64,000 bases of DNA from Sphingobium sufflavum (GCF_021403115.1 NZ_JAJSSH010000005.1:1-64000), one strand, 5' to 3'. Shown: positions 45,131 through 54,939, counted from the first letter of the stretch. Made by a program: numbers and translations. The notes: a model not told the origin generated them from the sequence alone.

Positions 45131-46552
45131 CTAGGCCAGCCTGTCGGTGGGCCGTCCGTTCACCCGGACATTGACAAGAGTCACGTCGGGGCTGTGCACC
45201 ATCAGGGACGGCTGGCTGACCCCGTCGAAACGGCAATCCTCCAGCCGCAGCGATCCGACGGCCGCACCGGGGAATCCTTGGCTGTCCAATACGCGATTCG
45301 TCCGGGCCACGGTCAGCCGTTGGACGACGATGTCGCGCAATATCGGCTTATGCGATCCATTTGCACCCTCCTCATAATTGAAGTCGCAGGCGATGGCGGC
45401 CTTCGACACCTGCCCCACCTTTATGTCGCGGAAGTAGAAATGCTCCAGCAGGCCGCCGCGCAGCGCATTATTCTTGAACCGGAGCGCGTACCAAAGATCC
45501 GGCGAATCCATGACGCAGCGTTCGGCATAGACATGGTGCGCGCCGCCCGAAATCTGGCTGCCGACCACGACACCGCCATGCCCTTCCTTCATCCGGCAAT
45601 TGCGGATCACGATATTGCGCGCAGCCGTGGCCAGACGACGACCGTCGGCGTTGCGACCCGAATTGATGGCAATGCAATCATCACCGGTGTCGAAGGTGCA
45701 ATCCTCAATCAGCACCATATCCACCGATTCCGGGTCGCAACCGTCATTGTTCGGCCCATGGCTCATGATATCGACGCCCCGGATCACCAGATTGCGGCAG
45801 AGGACAGGATGAAGTTGCCAGAAGGGCGAGCGGCGAAGCTTCACCCCTTCGATCAAGACACGGTTGCAGGCGTAGAATTGGACGAAGGCGGGGCGGAGAT
45901 AGTCGCCCTTGCCGAATAGCCGCTGGTCGGGCGGCACATTCTCCTCCGCCATCTGGAACAGACGATTACGGGCGGGCCGCTGATCGGGCATTCCCTCGCG
46001 CCAGCCATGATCTACTGTCCCGCCCCAAGGGCCTTTCCACGGCCACCAATTGTCCGGCCCGGCCTGTCCGTCCAGCGTCCCGCCCCCGGTCAGGGCCACA
46101 TTCTCCTGTCCATGGGCGTAGACGAGCGGGGAATAATTGATGAGTTCAATGCCCTCCCAGCGCGTGAACACCGGCGGATAATCCTCCGGCCGGGTGGAAA
46201 AGGCGATGGTGGCGCCGAACTGAACATGCAGATTGACGTTCGACTTGAGGTGGATCGCCCCACTCTCCCAGATGCCCGGCGGCACGACCACACGGCCACC
46301 CCCGGCATCATGCGCCGCGCCGATGGCGGCCTCGATGGCGCGGCTGTTGTCATGCCCCTTTTCGGCGCGTGCGCCGAATTGGGTGATCGGAAAATCCACG
46401 TCGGGGAATCGGGTCCGCTTTATGTCCCGCACGATCCGCGCCGCCTGGTCCCATGGGTCCGACGCCGTGGCGGCGATGAGCGGCACGATCGGGACCAGCG
46501 CGACGGATGCGGTCGCGCACAACAATGCGCGTCTGGACAATTCCATGGTCAT
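45131..46552 (-). CDS. GH28 polygalacturonase, exported (473 aa)
   Basis: A twin-arginine-like signal (ELSRRALLCATASVALVPIV) is followed by the right-handed beta-helix with all GH28 motifs: NNDGCDPES (first catalytic Asp), DTGDDCIAI (Asp pair), GHGGVVVGS (His) and LRFKNN (Arg/Lys substrate site). It hydrolyses alpha-1,4-galacturonan, probably in exo mode like other gram-negative members of this length. The start at 46552 follows GGAGGAGAGGGAAGG; ATG 46546 is an alternative. Confidence 0.92.
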   Translation of the reverse strand: MTMELSRRALLCATASVALVPIVPLIAATASDPWDQAARIVRDIKRTRFPDVDFPITQFGARAEKGHDNSRAIEAAIGAAHDAGGGRVVVPPGIWESGAIHLKSNVNLHVQFGATIAFSTRPEDYPPVFTRWEGIELINYSPLVYAHGQENVALTGGGTLDGQAGPDNWWPWKGPWGGTVDHGWREGMPDQRPARNRLFQMAEENVPPDQRLFGKGDYLRPAFVQFYACNRVLIEGVKLRRSPFWQLHPVLCRNLVIRGVDIMSHGPNNDGCDPESVDMVLIEDCTFDTGDDCIAINSGRNADGRRLATAARNIVIRNCRMKEGHGGVVVGSQISGGAHHVYAERCVMDSPDLWYALRFKNNALRGGLLEHFYFRDIKVGQVSKAAIACDFNYEEGANGSHKPILRDIVVQRLTVARTNRVLDSQGFPGAAVGSLRLEDCRFDGVSQPSLMVHSPDVTLVNVRVNGRPTDRLA

Positions 46553-46596
46553 AAACCTTCCCTCTCCTCCAGCCTTCATGATCGAGGCATGACGGT

Positions 46597-47973
46597 CTAG
46601 GCCTGCTGCGCCATCTCATGGACCAGCAGGGGCGTTGCCGCCGCGTCCGCCTGCCAACTGGCCGCAAACAGGCCGTTTTCACCGAACAGGGCCTGCACCA
46701 TTTCCGGTGCAGTCTTCCCCTCCCATAGCGCCGTGAGCCGGCCCGCCATCGGATCGTCGACCGGTCCCCACTGGGCGACATTGGCGCCGCGAACATGCTG
46801 CATCCATGCGGCCAGTCCCGCCATGATCGCAGGGGAGGTCTTCCCCTCGCCCTGCCGAGCGGCGACCGTGGCCAGCCAGCGTTGCGGGATTTTCTGACTG
46901 CCATCCATCGCGATCTGGATCAGGCGATGGTGCAGTGAAGGATTGGCGAAGCGGTCAAGCAACGCCGCGGCATAGGCAGCAAGATCCTGCCCCCGCACCG
47001 CCGCGATGGTCGGCCGCGCCTCCTCCAGCATCAGGCGGGACGCCAGATCATGGAGCATGGGATCGCCCACCGCCTCATGCACAAAGCCATGGCCCCGGCG
47101 CAATCCGCAATAGGCCAGCAGCGAGTGCGCGCCGTTCAGCATCCGCAGCTTCGCCGTCTCATAGGGAACGACATCGGCCACCAGTTCCGCCCCCACCTTC
47201 TCCCAGACGGGACGGGGACCGGCAAAACGGTCCTCGATCACCCACTGGCTGAACGGTTCGGTCACGATGATCCCCTCGTCGCGAACCCCCATGATCGCGC
47301 CAATCTCCTCCCGATCCCCGTCAGTCGTGGCGGGCACGATGCGGTCGATCATCGTCATGGGGAAGGTGCAATGGCTTGCGACCCACTCGCCCAGTGCCGG
47401 ATCGTGGCGGGAGAGATAGGAATCCAGCAGCCGCGCCAGCTGGGGGCCATTGTCGGCAAGATTGTCGCACGACAGGAGCGTCACGCCCGGCAACCCTGCA
47501 TCCCTGCGCCGCGCCAGCCCTTCGCGCAGGAAGCGGTACAGGCTCCCCGGCCCGGCCAGCGCGAGATCGAGCGAACCGTCGCCCGCACGGCAATAGCCCT
47601 TCTCGGTCACCGTGAAGCTGATGATATGCGTGCCCGGCGCGGCGATCCGGTCGATCACGGCAGCGGGGTCATGGCTGGCGACCAGCACCTCCCGCACCGC
47701 GCCGATAGTGCGGAGCACCGTTCCCTGCGCCGACCGTTCCGCCAGCGTATAGAGGCCGTCCTGCGGATTGAGCTGCTCGGCCACGTCGGGCGAGCGCAGC
47801 GACACGCCGCAGATCATCCAGTCGCCGCCGTCCGCCGTCATCGCGCGGTCCGTGTACCAGGCCTGATGCGCCCGGTGGAATGCGCCGATGCCGAAATGCA
47901 CGATACCGATGCCCCGCGCATCGCGATCATAACCGAAAGGCTCGACCTCGGCAGGTAGCCGGTCGAGATTCAT
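46597..47973 (-). CDS. uxuB: Mannitol-dehydrogenase-family hexuronate reductase, UxuB type (458 aa)
   Basis: The N-terminal GIGIVHFGIGAFHRAHQAWY is the coenzyme-binding signature of the polyol/fructuronate branch of mannitol dehydrogenases. KLRMLNGAHSLLAYCGLRRG holds the catalytic Lys and Asn-His. The sequence is UxuB-like, which in E. coli reduces fructuronate to mannonate. However, the locus encodes UxaA (altronate dehydratase) and no mannonate dehydratase, so it may reduce tagaturonate instead. The start at 47973 is preferred; a GTG at 47988 overlaps the uxaC stop. It is in operon order esterase - uxaC - uxuB - GH28. Confidence 0.85.
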   Translation of the reverse strand: MNLDRLPAEVEPFGYDRDARGIGIVHFGIGAFHRAHQAWYTDRAMTADGGDWMICGVSLRSPDVAEQLNPQDGLYTLAERSAQGTVLRTIGAVREVLVASHDPAAVIDRIAAPGTHIISFTVTEKGYCRAGDGSLDLALAGPGSLYRFLREGLARRRDAGLPGVTLLSCDNLADNGPQLARLLDSYLSRHDPALGEWVASHCTFPMTMIDRIVPATTDGDREEIGAIMGVRDEGIIVTEPFSQWVIEDRFAGPRPVWEKVGAELVADVVPYETAKLRMLNGAHSLLAYCGLRRGHGFVHEAVGDPMLHDLASRLMLEEARPTIAAVRGQDLAAYAAALLDRFANPSLHHRLIQIAMDGSQKIPQRWLATVAARQGEGKTSPAIMAGLAAWMQHVRGANVAQWGPVDDPMAGRLTALWEGKTAPEMVQALFGENGLFAASWQADAAATPLLVHEMAQQA

Positions 47974-47984
47974 GCGGCCCAGCC

Positions 47985-49394
47985 TCACAGCCGATACGCC
48001 CGCTTGACCAGATTATAGCTGAGATCCTGCGCCAGTTCGGCCGCCTCCCAATCCTCGATCCGATGCTGGGTGACCAGTTCGGCGAGAAAACCGCAGTCGA
48101 TGCGCCGCGCGACATCATGCCGCGCCGGGATCGACAGGAAGGCGCGCGTATCATCGTTGAAGCCAACGGTGTTGTAGAAACCGGCCGTCTCCGTCGTCAT
48201 ACTGCGGAACCGGCGCATGCCCTCAGGGCTATCATGGAACCACCATGCGGGGCCGAGCTTCAGGCAGGGATAGTGCCCCGCCAACGGCGCAAGTTCGCGG
48301 GCATAGCTGCTCTCGTCCAGGGTGAAGAGGATGACCGACAGATTGGCATTGTTGCCGAAGCGGTCGAGCAGTGGTTTCAGCGCGTGCACATATTCGGTGC
48401 GGGTCGGAATGTCGGCGCCCTTGTCCCGACCGAAGCGGGTAAAGACGGCGGCATTATGGTTACGGAACGCGCCCGGATGGATTTGCATGACGAGGCCATC
48501 GTCCACGCTCATCGCCGCCATCTCCGTCAGCATCTGCGCGCGGAAGAGTTCGGCATCGGCCGCATCACCATCGCCCTTGCTGACTTTGCGGAACACCGCC
48601 TCCGCCTCCACGGGCGCAAGATCGGCGGTCAGCGCCGTGGGATGGCCGTGGTCCGTACTGGTCGCACCCATGGACGCAAAGAAGGCGCGCCGCTGGCGAT
48701 GCGCAGCGAGATAGCCGGCCCAGGAAAAGCAATCCTCCCCCGTCAGGTCGGAGAAACGGACCAGATTGTCGCGGAAACCGTCGAATTGCGGATCGACCAC
48801 GGGATCGGGACGATAGGCGGTGATGACCCGGCCCTGCCAGCCGGAAGCGCGGATCGCGGCATGATGCTCCAGCGTGTCGAGCGGGCTTTCGGTGGTGGCA
48901 ATGACTTCGATGCCATAACGCTCGAACAGGGCGCGCGGCCGGAACGCGTCGGTCGACAGCGCCTGCGTGATCGCGTCGAAATAATGGTCGGCGCTTCCCG
49001 CATTCAGTTGCACGTCCAGGCGAAAGGCTTCGGCAAAGACCCAGTCCAGCCACATGCGCGAGGGGGTGCCCCGGAACAGATGATAGTTTTCGGCGAACAG
49101 ACGCCACGCCGCGCGGGGATCGACGCCGGGATTGCGCACGCCCAGATCCTCCATGGCGATGCCCTGCGAATAGAGCATGCGGAAGACATAATGGTCTGGG
49201 ACCAGCAGCAGTTCGGTCGCATTGCCGAAGCTTTCGTTCTGCGCGAACCAGGACGGATCGGTGTGACCGTGCGGGCTGACGATCGGCAGGGCCGCGACGC
49301 TGCTGTACAGTTCCCGCGCTATCGCGCGCGTCGCCGGTTCGGCGGGTAGGAGGCGGTCGGGGTGGAGGTGTAACGCTCTGGTTTCGGTCATCAT
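47985..49394 (-). CDS. uxaC: Glucuronate/galacturonate isomerase (469 aa)
   Basis: This is a UxaC-family metal-dependent isomerase of the amidohydrolase fold. SPHGHTDPSWF carries the HxH metal site, and the family's NPGVDPRAAWRLFAENYHLF, TTESPLDTLEHHAAI and GPAWWFHDSPEGMRRF are present. The length is normal. It converts galacturonate to tagaturonate (and glucuronate to fructuronate). The start at 49394 or 49391 follows AGGAACGAC. Its start region overlaps the esterase gene end by a few bases. Confidence 0.93.
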   Translation of the reverse strand: MMTETRALHLHPDRLLPAEPATRAIARELYSSVAALPIVSPHGHTDPSWFAQNESFGNATELLLVPDHYVFRMLYSQGIAMEDLGVRNPGVDPRAAWRLFAENYHLFRGTPSRMWLDWVFAEAFRLDVQLNAGSADHYFDAITQALSTDAFRPRALFERYGIEVIATTESPLDTLEHHAAIRASGWQGRVITAYRPDPVVDPQFDGFRDNLVRFSDLTGEDCFSWAGYLAAHRQRRAFFASMGATSTDHGHPTALTADLAPVEAEAVFRKVSKGDGDAADAELFRAQMLTEMAAMSVDDGLVMQIHPGAFRNHNAAVFTRFGRDKGADIPTRTEYVHALKPLLDRFGNNANLSVILFTLDESSYARELAPLAGHYPCLKLGPAWWFHDSPEGMRRFRSMTTETAGFYNTVGFNDDTRAFLSIPARHDVARRIDCGFLAELVTQHRIEDWEAAELAQDLSYNLVKRAYRL

Positions 49395-49401
49395 GTCGTT
49401 C

Positions 49402-50382
49402 CTATGCAAGTCTCATCCGCCGCGCCCAGCCGAGCCACAGCTCCGGCCAGGCGGCGACCGGCATTCCGGCGATCCGGGCCAGGCCGAAGCCATGCCCCCC
49501 TTCCGCGAAAATATGCGTATCCACGGACACTCCCGCCGCCCGGAGCGCCGCGCGCAGGCGCAATGTGTTCTCGACAGACACGGTCGCATCATCTTCCGCA
49601 TGGACGAGGAAATGAGGCGGTGACTGGGGCGTGGTGGTGCGATGCGGCGAATGGGCCGCCTCCAGTGCCGCGCCGGGATTCGGACCGAGCAATTTCTCGC
49701 GCGACCCCGCATGGGCAATGGTCCGGTCCATGCTGACCACCGGATAGATGGGCGCGGCGCAAAAGGGGCGCGCGGACAGAGCATCCGCCGCATCGACCGG
49801 CCGATAGCTGGCATAGGCAAAGCGCGCGGCGAGGTCCGCACAGACATGCCCGCCCGCCGAAAAGCCCATGACCGCCACGCGCTCCGGCGACAGGCCCCAG
49901 CGTACGGCACGATGACGGATCAGCCGCATGGCCCGCTGCGCATCGGCCAGCGGCACGTCCGCCCGCTCCGCCCAGCCTTCCCCCGGCAGGCGATAGAGGA
50001 GGACAAAGGCATGATAGCCATGACCGGTCAGCCAGTTGGCGATCTGGTAACCACTGTTGTCAAATGCCTCCTGCCGATAGCCGCCGCCCGGCGCGATCAG
50101 CACCGCAGCCCCATTGGGGCGATCCGGCGTAAAGAGCGCCATCCGGGGCCGGGTGACGCCGGTTATGATCCGATCGGGACGGTCAGTGACGGCGGATCGC
50201 TCCTCAATCCGCTCGACGGGCAGGATGGACGGTGCGCCCGGTGGCACTGTCGGCCAAAGGTCGATGGTTTCGGCGGGTTCCGGTATGGCAAGGATCGACG
50301 CCATGGTCGCCCGCGCTGGATTGGACGCCACGGCACCCGCAAACAAGGCTCCCGTCACCATGCTTCTGCGATCGATTCCCAA
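49402..50382 (-). CDS. TAT-exported alpha/beta-hydrolase, acetylesterase-like (326 aa)
   Basis: A twin-arginine signal (DRRSMVTGALFAGAVAS) is followed by an oxyanion loop APGGGYRQEAFDNSG, the nucleophile elbow GFSAGGHVCADLA, an Asp in HAEDDATVS and the His in EGGHGFGLA. This is the BD-FAE/acetylxylan-esterase-like group. Being first in an operon with uxaC, uxuB and GH28, it probably removes acetyl groups from galacturonan. Operator B (50414-50428) lies 32 bases upstream of its start. Confidence 0.85.
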   Translation of the reverse strand: MGIDRRSMVTGALFAGAVASNPARATMASILAIPEPAETIDLWPTVPPGAPSILPVERIEERSAVTDRPDRIITGVTRPRMALFTPDRPNGAAVLIAPGGGYRQEAFDNSGYQIANWLTGHGYHAFVLLYRLPGEGWAERADVPLADAQRAMRLIRHRAVRWGLSPERVAVMGFSAGGHVCADLAARFAYASYRPVDAADALSARPFCAAPIYPVVSMDRTIAHAGSREKLLGPNPGAALEAAHSPHRTTTPQSPPHFLVHAEDDATVSVENTLRLRAALRAAGVSVDTHIFAEGGHGFGLARIAGMPVAAWPELWLGWARRMRLA

Positions 50383-50413
50383 GCGCCCTTCCCCTCACCT
50401 TGTCCAACAGCTT

Positions 50414-50428
50414 TGGTAACCGGTGTCA
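50414..50428. promoter_or_regulatory. LacI-type operator B
   Basis: TGGTAACCGGTGTCA is the exact reverse complement of the consensus TGACACCGGTTACCA. It lies between the divergent esterase operon (start 50382) and the pectate lyase operon (start 50500), so one site can control both. Confidence 0.75.
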
Positions 50429-50499
50429 TTTCTGGTTGCAGCAGTTGTGCCTTGCTGTCAAGAATAGGTCCAACAGGAGAGAGAAAGGCAAGTTATTCC

Positions 50500-51885
50500 A
50501 TGGCGAAACGGTTCGATTCTCGCATGATTCTGGCCGGAACGGCCCTTGCCTGCCTGTCCATGACGGGGGTTGCGACTCACGCCGCGCCCGCCTCCGCTCC
50601 CTCGACCACCACGCAGCCAACCTCCCCCGCCGAGCCGACGAAGGGCGGCGCGGGCGGACGTATCCTACGCGTCACCACCCTCGCCAAGGACGGCCCCGGA
50701 TCGTTGAAGGCCGCTGTCGAGACAAAAGGACCGCGCATCATCGTCTTTGAGGTCGGCGGCGTGATCGACCTCCAGCGCAGCGTGCTGGAAATCACCGATC
50801 CCTATCTGACCATAGCGGGGCAGACGGCCCCCTCGCCCGGCATCACCCTGATCCGCGCAGGCATCGACCTGAAAACGCATGACGTCATCCTGAGCCATGT
50901 GCGCGTCATGACCGGCGCCGATGGGCAGCCCCATTTTTCAGACTGGGAGGCGGATGCCTTTTCGACCGTCGCGGCGCATCATGTGATCGTGGAACATTGT
51001 AGCTTCCTGTGGGCCATAGACGAAAATATGTCCGCCTCCGGCCCCCGCTTCACCGGCAAGTCGGTGGAGGAATGGCGAGCCGGGACCAGCCATGACATCC
51101 TGTTCCGCGACAATCTGGCGGCGGAGGGCCTTGCCTTCGCCAGCCATCCCAAGGGGGAACATTCCAAGGGGTCGCTGGTGCATGACAATGCGACGCGTAT
51201 CAGCTTCTACCGCAATATCTGGGCGCATCATGTCGAGCGATCGCCGCTGGTGAAGGGCGGCGCGCAGGTGACGATGATCAACAATCTGATCTACGATCCC
51301 GGCCATCGCGCGGTGCACTATAATCTCATGAACCTGGAATGGGCGGGGCACGACTATGTCACGGGTCAGATCACCGCGATCGGCAATGTGATGCGCGGCG
51401 GCAATTCGACCGATCCCGGCCTGCCCTTCCTGATGCTGGGCGGCGATGGCGACCTCGGCTTCTACGGGCGGGACAATCGGGCGGTGGACCGCTTCGGCAA
51501 CGTCCTGCCGATGACGGGCCGCTATGGTGAGACGAAGGCGAAACTCATCACCGCCAGGGCGCCGCTCTCCGACATCAGGGGCTTCGACATACTGCCGTCG
51601 GGCACAGTGGAGATGAGCCTGCTCGCCAGCGCCGGTGCGCGGCCGTGGGACCGAGCGATCGACGACATCCGCGTCCTCTTCTATGTCGCGGAGGGACGCG
51701 GCGAGGTCATCAATGACGAGCATGACGTGGGCAAAGGCTATCCGCAGCTGGAAACGAAACGCGCGCCGTTCGTCGAGGGCGATTGGGATCTGACAACCCT
51801 GACGCCGAAGTCCGGCCGCTATCCGGGGCAGAAGGGCGGCGCGCAGGAGGCGCTGTCCGGCCGCGACAAGGCCATGCGCCAGTGA
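50500..51885 (+). CDS. Pectate lyase-like right-handed beta-helix protein (461 aa)
   Basis: A signal peptide (ILAGTALACLSMTGVATHAA) is followed by GRILRVTTLAKDGPGSLKAA, the N-terminal motif of PL1-type lyases and related helices, and GVIDLQRSVLEITDPYLTIA with GQTAPSPGITL. HHVIVEHCSFLWAIDENMSA carries the Ca-binding region, and ERSPLVKGGAQVTMINNLIY follows. It belongs to the large PL1 subgroup with WAIDEN. It would cleave de-esterified galacturonan by beta-elimination to 4,5-unsaturated products, feeding KduI and KduD. The ATG follows GGAGAGAGAAAGG. Confidence 0.88.
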   Translation: MAKRFDSRMILAGTALACLSMTGVATHAAPASAPSTTTQPTSPAEPTKGGAGGRILRVTTLAKDGPGSLKAAVETKGPRIIVFEVGGVIDLQRSVLEITDPYLTIAGQTAPSPGITLIRAGIDLKTHDVILSHVRVMTGADGQPHFSDWEADAFSTVAAHHVIVEHCSFLWAIDENMSASGPRFTGKSVEEWRAGTSHDILFRDNLAAEGLAFASHPKGEHSKGSLVHDNATRISFYRNIWAHHVERSPLVKGGAQVTMINNLIYDPGHRAVHYNLMNLEWAGHDYVTGQITAIGNVMRGGNSTDPGLPFLMLGGDGDLGFYGRDNRAVDRFGNVLPMTGRYGETKAKLITARAPLSDIRGFDILPSGTVEMSLLASAGARPWDRAIDDIRVLFYVAEGRGEVINDEHDVGKGYPQLETKRAPFVEGDWDLTTLTPKSGRYPGQKGGAQEALSGRDKAMRQ

Positions 51886-52271
51886 CGACGGGCCTCGCGC
51901 TGCTGCTCCTCGCGAGCGCCTCGCCGATGATCGTGGTGGACGAGCGGGCGACGATGCGGCGCGAGCCGCCACCGCATGGAGCCATCGGCATGAGCACCGC
52001 CTATCGCATTTCCGATGCCGTGCCTGCCCCGCGCGCCATGGAGTTCCGCCGCCGGATACTGGACCGGGGCGCGGCAATCGGCGAACATCCCATCGCCCAC
52101 GACGAGGTCTATCATGTTCTCGACGGCGAAGGAGAGGTTGTCTCCGACGGCCAGCGCGCGACGCTGCGCAAGGGCATGACCGCTTATCTCTACAAGGGTG
52201 CGGTGGTAGGGATCAGCCAGCGCGGACGGCGACCGCTGTCGCTCATCGTCGCCTACCCCAACACCCAATAG
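51882..52271 (+). CDS. Exported cupin protein (129 aa), KdgF-like role possible
   Basis: The GTG start overlaps the pectate lyase stop (GTGA), so the genes are coupled. A signal peptide (LALLLLASASPMIVV) precedes a single cupin_2 barrel with IGEHPIAHDEVYHVLDGEGE (HxxxHDE-type metal site) and the second motif GAVVGISQRG. In pectin degraders the cupin KdgF opens the ring of 4,5-unsaturated galacturonate; KdgF proteins are cytoplasmic, while this one appears periplasmic. The KdgF-like role is inferred from context only. Confidence 0.7.
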   Translation: MTTGLALLLLASASPMIVVDERATMRREPPPHGAIGMSTAYRISDAVPAPRAMEFRRRILDRGAAIGEHPIAHDEVYHVLDGEGEVVSDGQRATLRKGMTAYLYKGAVVGISQRGRRPLSLIVAYPNTQ

Positions 52272-52272
52272 G

Positions 52273-53283
52273 TCAGCGGCGCACATCGCCACTGCTGGCG
52301 GAAAAGCCCTCCAGCGCGGCGCGACCCAGAAGGCACATGTCGCCCGCTATGCTGTGCTTGAGTGCCGTGAGCGCCAGCCCCGCCTCGGCTATGGCGCGGG
52401 CATCGCCGCGCTCCAGCCATTGGTGGACGACACCGGCCGCAAAGGCATCGCCTGTGCCGATGCGGTCGACAATGCCGGTCACGTCGATCTCCGGCGTCTG
52501 ATACGCTGTCGAGCGCAGGTCGATGCGGGTGGAGAGGCGATGATGGTCGCTGGTCACCAGGTGCCGCGCGGTGGAAGCAATAATCTCCAGCCGGGGGAAG
52601 GCCGCAAAGGCCGCTTCTGCCGCTTCCCGCCGCCGATCTGCCCCGTCACCGGAGAAAGGCTTTTCGAGCAACAGGGAAATGTCGCGATGGTTGCCAATCA
52701 GGATCGTCGCCTGCGCCACCAGTTCGGTGAGAATGGCACGGGGATCGCTGTCCCATGCGTCCCAGAGCTGCGCACGATAATTGCCATCGAAACAGATCGG
52801 CACGCCCGATATGATCGCGGCCTCCTGCGCCGCGCGGGCGAGAGCGACACCGCCGGGGCCAAGTGCTGGCGTGATGCCGCCCGTGTGCAATAGCCGGGCG
52901 CCTGCCAGAGCGCCCGCAAAGTCGATGGCCGCCGGGTCCGCCCCCGCAAAGGCGCTGCCCGCACGATCATAGGTGATGGCGGATGGACGGAGACCGGAAC
53001 CCGCCTCCATAAAATAAAGTCCCATCCTCCCCGGCCCACGAGACAGAAAGCGCGTGTCCACATGGGCGGAGCCGAGCGACGCGCAGGCCCGGTCGCCCAG
53101 CGCATTATCGCTGACCAGTCCCACAAAGCGAACGTCATGGCCGAGCGACGCCAGCGCAGCGGCGACATTGGCCTCTGCCCCGCCGACGACCAGATCCAGA
53201 CTGTCCGCCTGCACCATCAACCGGGCGCCGGGCGGGGTGAGACGGAGGAGCAACTCCCCGAAGGTGACGACCGCGCCTGTCAT
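52273..53283 (-). CDS. kdgK: 2-keto-3-deoxygluconate kinase, PfkB family (336 aa)
   Basis: This is a ribokinase-fold sugar kinase: VVGGAEANVAAALASLG (N-terminal PfkB signature), the substrate region MGLYFMEAGSGLRPSAITYD and the C-terminal DRIGTGDAFAAGVVHQWL with the catalytic Asp. It phosphorylates KDG to KDPG. The start at 53283 (MTGAVVTFGE) is 7 bases after the kduD stop. The order kduI-kduD-kdgK supports the assignment. KDPG aldolase is not in the window. Confidence 0.88.
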   Translation of the reverse strand: MTGAVVTFGELLLRLTPPGARLMVQADSLDLVVGGAEANVAAALASLGHDVRFVGLVSDNALGDRACASLGSAHVDTRFLSRGPGRMGLYFMEAGSGLRPSAITYDRAGSAFAGADPAAIDFAGALAGARLLHTGGITPALGPGGVALARAAQEAAIISGVPICFDGNYRAQLWDAWDSDPRAILTELVAQATILIGNHRDISLLLEKPFSGDGADRRREAAEAAFAAFPRLEIIASTARHLVTSDHHRLSTRIDLRSTAYQTPEIDVTGIVDRIGTGDAFAAGVVHQWLERGDARAIAEAGLALTALKHSIAGDMCLLGRAALEGFSASSGDVRR

Positions 53284-53290
53284 GGACGAC

Positions 53291-54046
53291 CTATCGCGCC
53301 AGCCAGCCGCCGTCGACGGCCAGCACATGGCCGGTGACATAATCCGCCGCCGGGGAGGCGAGGAAGACCGCCGCGCCCGCAATATCCTCCGGTCGGCCCC
53401 AGCGACCCGTCGGTATGCGCTCCATGATCTGCCGGTTGCGCGTTTCGTCACCTTGCAGCGCGGCGGTGTTGTTCGTCGCGATATAGCCGGGTGCGATGGC
53501 GTTCACCTGCACGCCCCTGGACGCCAGTTCGTTCGCCAACGCCTTTGTCACACCCGACACGCCGGATTTTGCGGCGGCATAGCTCGGCACCCGGATGCCC
53601 CCCTGAAAGGATAGGAGGGAGGCAATGTTGATGATCTTGCCCGCACCGGCGGCCAGCATGGGCCGCGCCGCCGCCTGGCTGAGGAAGAACAGCGTCTTGA
53701 GATTGGTGTCGACCACCGCATCCCAATCCTCCTCCGTGAAAACCTCCAGGTCGGCACGGCGGATGATGCCCGCATTGTTGACGAGAATATCGATCCGCCC
53801 GAAGCGTTCGATTACCGCATCCACCACACGCTGCACCGGTTCGATCGAGGAAAGATCGGCGCGAATGTCGAGCGACGCGCGTCCGGTCCCGGCGATGCGG
53901 TCAAGCGTTTCCGCCGGCTCGCTGCGCCCAGCGACCGCCACGTCCGCACCGGCTTGCGCCAATGCGACCGCAATCGCCTGTCCGATGCCAGTATTGGCGC
54001 CGGTGACCAGCGCCACCTTGCCGGCAAGGTCGAAGGAAATGGCCAT
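53291..54046 (-). CDS. kduD: 2-dehydro-3-deoxy-D-gluconate 5-dehydrogenase (251 aa)
   Basis: This is a classical SDR with TGANTGIGQAIAVALA, NNAGIIRRADLEVFTEEDWD (the RRAD...DW pattern is typical of KduD), Ser in INIASLLSFQGG and SYAAAK. It reduces 5-keto-4-deoxyuronate isomer (DKII) to KDG using NADH. It sits between kduI and kdgK with a 1-base gap to kduI. The length matches E. coli KduD (253 aa). Confidence 0.92.
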   Translation of the reverse strand: MAISFDLAGKVALVTGANTGIGQAIAVALAQAGADVAVAGRSEPAETLDRIAGTGRASLDIRADLSSIEPVQRVVDAVIERFGRIDILVNNAGIIRRADLEVFTEEDWDAVVDTNLKTLFFLSQAAARPMLAAGAGKIINIASLLSFQGGIRVPSYAAAKSGVSGVTKALANELASRGVQVNAIAPGYIATNNTAALQGDETRNRQIMERIPTGRWGRPEDIAGAAVFLASPAADYVTGHVLAVDGGWLAR

Positions 54047-54047
54047 C

Positions 54048-54884
54048 TTACTTCAGCTGGCAAATATCGAGGACGGACATGTCGGTATAGTCGAGATTTT
54101 CCCCGCCCATGGCCCAGATGAAGGCATATTTCTTGGTCCCCGACCCCATGTGGATCGACCAGGGCGGGCTGATGACCGCTTCTTCATTGCCGATGACAAG
54201 ATGGCGCATCGAATCCGGCTCGCCCATATAATGAAAGACCCGGTCATTCGGCTCCGGCATGTCGAAATAGAGATAAATCTCGCTGCGTCGGTCGTGGAGG
54301 TGCGGCGGCATGGTGTTCCAGACACTGCCCTCCTCCAGCACGGTGAGGCCGAGGAGCAGTTGCGCGCTCTCGCATACGCCGGGGATGACCAACTGATAGA
54401 TGGTCCGCTGGTTGGAATTGGCAAGGTCACCGCGCGCCAGCGGATTGGCGTCCTTCAAGGTGATATGCCGGATGGGACATGCCTTGTGCGCCGGAACCGA
54501 GGCGATGTAGAATCGGGCCTCCGCCCCCTCGAACAGGACATCCTTGCTGCCCATGGGGACATAGAGGCATTCCTTGTTGCCCATCTCAAACCGCTGGCCA
54601 TCGACGGTGATCGCGCCGGGCCCGCCGATGTTGACAATACCCGCCTCCCGCCGCTCCAGGAACGGATGGCCCACCGCGCTGGGCGGCTCCGTCTGGTCGG
54701 GCAGGCGGATGGCCTTGCCCGATGGCACCGCGCCACCGATCACGAATCGCTCATTGTGAGAATAATTGAGTCTTACCTCGCCCGACGCGAACATGTCCGT
54801 CACAAGATAGCGGTCGCGCAGGTCGTCGTTGCTAACGCCCTCCATCATGTCGGGGTGGGTGGCGTGATAGGTCTTGCAGAACAC
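54048..54884 (-). CDS. kduI: 5-dehydro-4-deoxy-D-glucuronate isomerase (278 aa)
   Basis: This is a bicupin isomerase with [20 protein letters not shown] at the N-terminus, [20 protein letters not shown] (zinc ligands His, His, Glu) and the late [23 protein letters not shown] at 54884 has GGGAGAG six bases upstream and gives 278 aa, the same length as E. coli KduI; an ATG at 54908 is the alternative. It starts the operon kduI-kduD-kdgK, with operator C 56 bases upstream. Confidence 0.93.
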   Translation of the reverse strand: MFCKTYHATHPDMMEGVSNDDLRDRYLVTDMFASGEVRLNYSHNERFVIGGAVPSGKAIRLPDQTEPPSAVGHPFLERREAGIVNIGGPGAITVDGQRFEMGNKECLYVPMGSKDVLFEGAEARFYIASVPAHKACPIRHITLKDANPLARGDLANSNQRTIYQLVIPGVCESAQLLLGLTVLEEGSVWNTMPPHLHDRRSEIYLYFDMPEPNDRVFHYMGEPDSMRHLVIGNEEAVISPPWSIHMGSGTKKYAFIWAMGGENLDYTDMSVLDICQLK

Positions 54885-54939
54885 TGGATTCTCTCCCTGG
54901 CAACACATGCGGGCATTGCACGCTGCGTGATGCCCGCAT

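Noticed and set aside
47880..49349. Long plus-strand frame opposite uxaC
   Set aside because: UxaC is unambiguous and in operon context; the other frame is an antisense shadow.
52426..52436. GACACCGGCC inside kdgK as a further LacI site
   Set aside because: It lies within coding sequence and lacks the ACCGGT core, so it does not match the operator.
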